Origin: Galbula dea | Lineage: Eukaryota > Chordata > Aves > Piciformes > Galbulidae | Assembly: GCA_013399015.1 (NCBI GenBank) | Contig: VWZX01010273.1 | Coordinates: 3,195,944 to 3,259,943, forward strand | Direction: 5' to 3' | DNA length: 64,000 nt | Shown here: positions 62,561 through 64,000 of the stretch, in pieces | Position numbering within the stretch: the stretch's first letter is position 1 | Layout of the letters: every line of letters begins with the position of its first letter | The notes under the pieces: generated by a model | Database searches by the model: none | Told to the model about the DNA's origin: nothing | What the model saw: the letters and a program-made list of their open reading frames with translations, nothing else | Translations under genes and position numbers: made by a program

Positions 62561-62721
62561 CTATGCTGTCTGTGTTGGGTAAGCAGTTGAGGTATGTCCT
62601 GGTGATACTTTTCTGGAATAGTATCCATCACTGCCATCTAGATCAGTGCACTTTATGGATCTTTGAGATGGAGGTCCTTTCAGAGAACTGCAGGACCCTG
62701 GAGAACTTCCATCTGTAGTTC
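62561..62721 (-). CDS. Unassigned possible terminal coding exon of a minus-strand gene
   Basis: Read on the minus strand after a possible acceptor GGTTGGGCAAG (AG at 62723-62722), the frame encodes about 53 residues. It includes TTDGSSPGSCSSLKGPPSQ, then IKCTDLDGSDGYYSRKV and PGHTSTAYPTQTA before TAG at 62563-62561. The serine/proline/threonine-rich, polar composition looks like a disordered cytoplasmic C-terminal tail rather than random AT-rich sequence, and a poly(A) signal follows at a suitable distance. An in-frame TAA lies just upstream of the acceptor, so the exon must start near 62721. The acceptor tract is weak. Synteny predicts the 3' end of SYT9 to the right of OLFML1 on this strand, but this is not the usual SYT9 ending, so it could be an alternative SYT9 3' exon, another gene, or chance. 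Confidence 0.4.
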
Positions 62722-64000
62722 CTTGCCCAACCCACAGTATTAGAAATTAACTGTAAATACATGTTTTCAAACTACTCATTCTTGAATGTGTAGTGCCCTC
62801 ACAAAATAATTCAGACCTTGCACACGTTGGTTCCCATAATATATTCAGAACAGAATTATGGTTCCAAACAAGGCCTTGTGCTAATTACAGCAATATTCAA
62901 GGTGATGTTGTTACAAAATCTGTCCTGCTGCCATTTTTCCCAGCACAGATTGCTTCTGTTAAATTCTACAGAATTCTGGATTACTTTCTCTACATGCTTT
63001 TTTCCTTCTAGACAAGAAAGCCCTTGTCTTCCCACTTGATAGTCAAATGTAACCATTTAACAATGCACAGTTCTGAAGGGAAGAAAGCATTTAACTGATG
63101 ACACTTCATATTGAGTCACCTACTTTATATTTTTCTCTTTCTATTCAAACAAAATGCATTAGCAGTAATTTCAGATAGGTTTCGGACTGGGTTAAACAGA
63201 TTTTTCAACTCAACTTCCAGTTCTCTTCTTTCCTATTTATTTTTTGTTACTTTTAAACTAACAGAGTTTGCAACTGTTTTTGTTCAATGGCAAATTAGTC
63301 CCCTCACTGCTCAAATGTTGCTAAGTGATAAAAATATGTCTCTTGTACCTCTGACTTGGGGTACTTGTGTTAATATTACTACATATCATGGTTGGTGTTT
63401 AAAAGCACACAAATCAAACCAAACCAAAAAAAACCCCAAAGAACAAAAAACAACCAGAAAAACCCTCCAACTGCTATCCCCTCAAACCAAGAAGGGTAGA
63501 GTAAAATATCCTCTTCTTTTTCATTATTTTGCATTGCCCTTTGCTGTTGTCTCACTTTGGATTGGACTAACAGTTCTAATACTGGCACTTAAGTTGAACC
63601 TCTATATAACAAGTTTCTCATATGTATGGCATTGGTGTTTTATGGATATGCTGGCAGGGAAAGTTGAAGTGTGCACTGACTGATAGAAACAGTTTGAGCA
63701 CTGGGTCTTTTATACTACATGTTTGCTTTCTGTTCTGGTATTCCCTGCTTCCCTACATTGAAGTGAATTTGTGTTTGTCCATTACCAGGACAATTTACAG
63801 GGGAAAATGAAATAAAAGAGAACACTTTGAATTTCTTGTGGTTTCAGTGAAAACTGATAAATTCTTTAAGAGCTCAACTGCAGAAGGGTTGTGCTGTGAG
63901 TATTTTGGCATGGGAATATCACACAACAGCCTCAGACTCTGCCTCAGAGTCACTAGTTTGGAAGGCTTTCCCATTGACACCCAGTGCTTTTTCATAGAAC
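62722..64000. other. Right-end non-coding region
   Basis: If the exon at 62561-62721 is real, this is its upstream intron. An unusually long plus-strand open frame (63111-63683, 190 codons, starting with TTG) crosses an A/C-rich low-complexity tract at about 63408-63466 and resembles no protein I know. I see no C2-domain or other recognisable exon on the minus strand. Confidence 0.5.

Noticed and set aside
31188..64000. Search for SYT9 exons (C2 domains, the SDPYVK motif, the HWHSLVE C-terminus) on the minus strand.
   Set aside because: No matching codon pattern was found by eye, so SYT9 is not annotated although synteny predicts it nearby.
1..64000. CRISPR arrays, operons, phage or plasmid features.
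   Set aside because: The window is plainly a vertebrate chromosome: introns, CR1 LINEs and a CpG-island promoter. There are no regularly spaced repeats and no bacterial gene layout.

Overview
This window is vertebrate nuclear DNA, almost certainly from a bird. It is AT-rich and mostly non-coding. It carries several fragments of the avian-type LINE CR1, recognisable by the 3' end that finishes in copies of ATTCTATG, and a decayed LTR that resembles avian ERVL-class LTRs. The coding DNA is in short spliced exons. I see no bacterial, plasmid or phage features, no CRISPR array, and no tRNA or rRNA gene. Two genes can be named from their protein sequence, and both lie on the minus strand.

Left part (1-16.4 kb): the 5' end of PPFIBP2 (liprin-beta-2). 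Its first coding exon is at 5303-5366, inside a longer exon that reaches 5400. A CpG island at about 15.5-16.3 kb, with a CCAAT box, a palindromic E-box and a good minus-strand splice donor at 15497/15496, is the likely promoter and non-coding first exon. Everything left of 5303 is intron; the next coding exon lies beyond the window.

Middle (25.4-31.2 kb): a complete OLFML1 gene. Three coding exons (31187-31062, 29015-28727, 26210-25432) join in phase to give a 397-residue secreted olfactomedin-domain protein; human OLFML1 is about 402 residues. In human 11p15.4 the order is SYT9, OLFML1, PPFIBP2, all on one strand. This window shows the same arrangement in reverse orientation, so SYT9 would be expected to the right.

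Right part (31-64 kb): mostly non-coding DNA with CR1 insertions, the largest at 53.47-54.18 kb and encoding the C-terminal part of the CR1 reverse-transcriptase protein. Two minus-strand open segments look like terminal exons, because each has a possible acceptor, an open frame, a stop and a downstream AATAAA: 36401-36746 and 62561-62721. I could not assign either to a known gene. The second sits where the 3' end of SYT9 or another upstream neighbour would be expected, but its sequence is not the usual SYT9 C-terminus.

No new multi-gene system is visible. The items most worth a second look are the two unassigned terminal exons, the 37-base homopolymer (with an uncalled base) just upstream of the OLFML1 last-exon acceptor, and the architecture of the CpG-island promoter.
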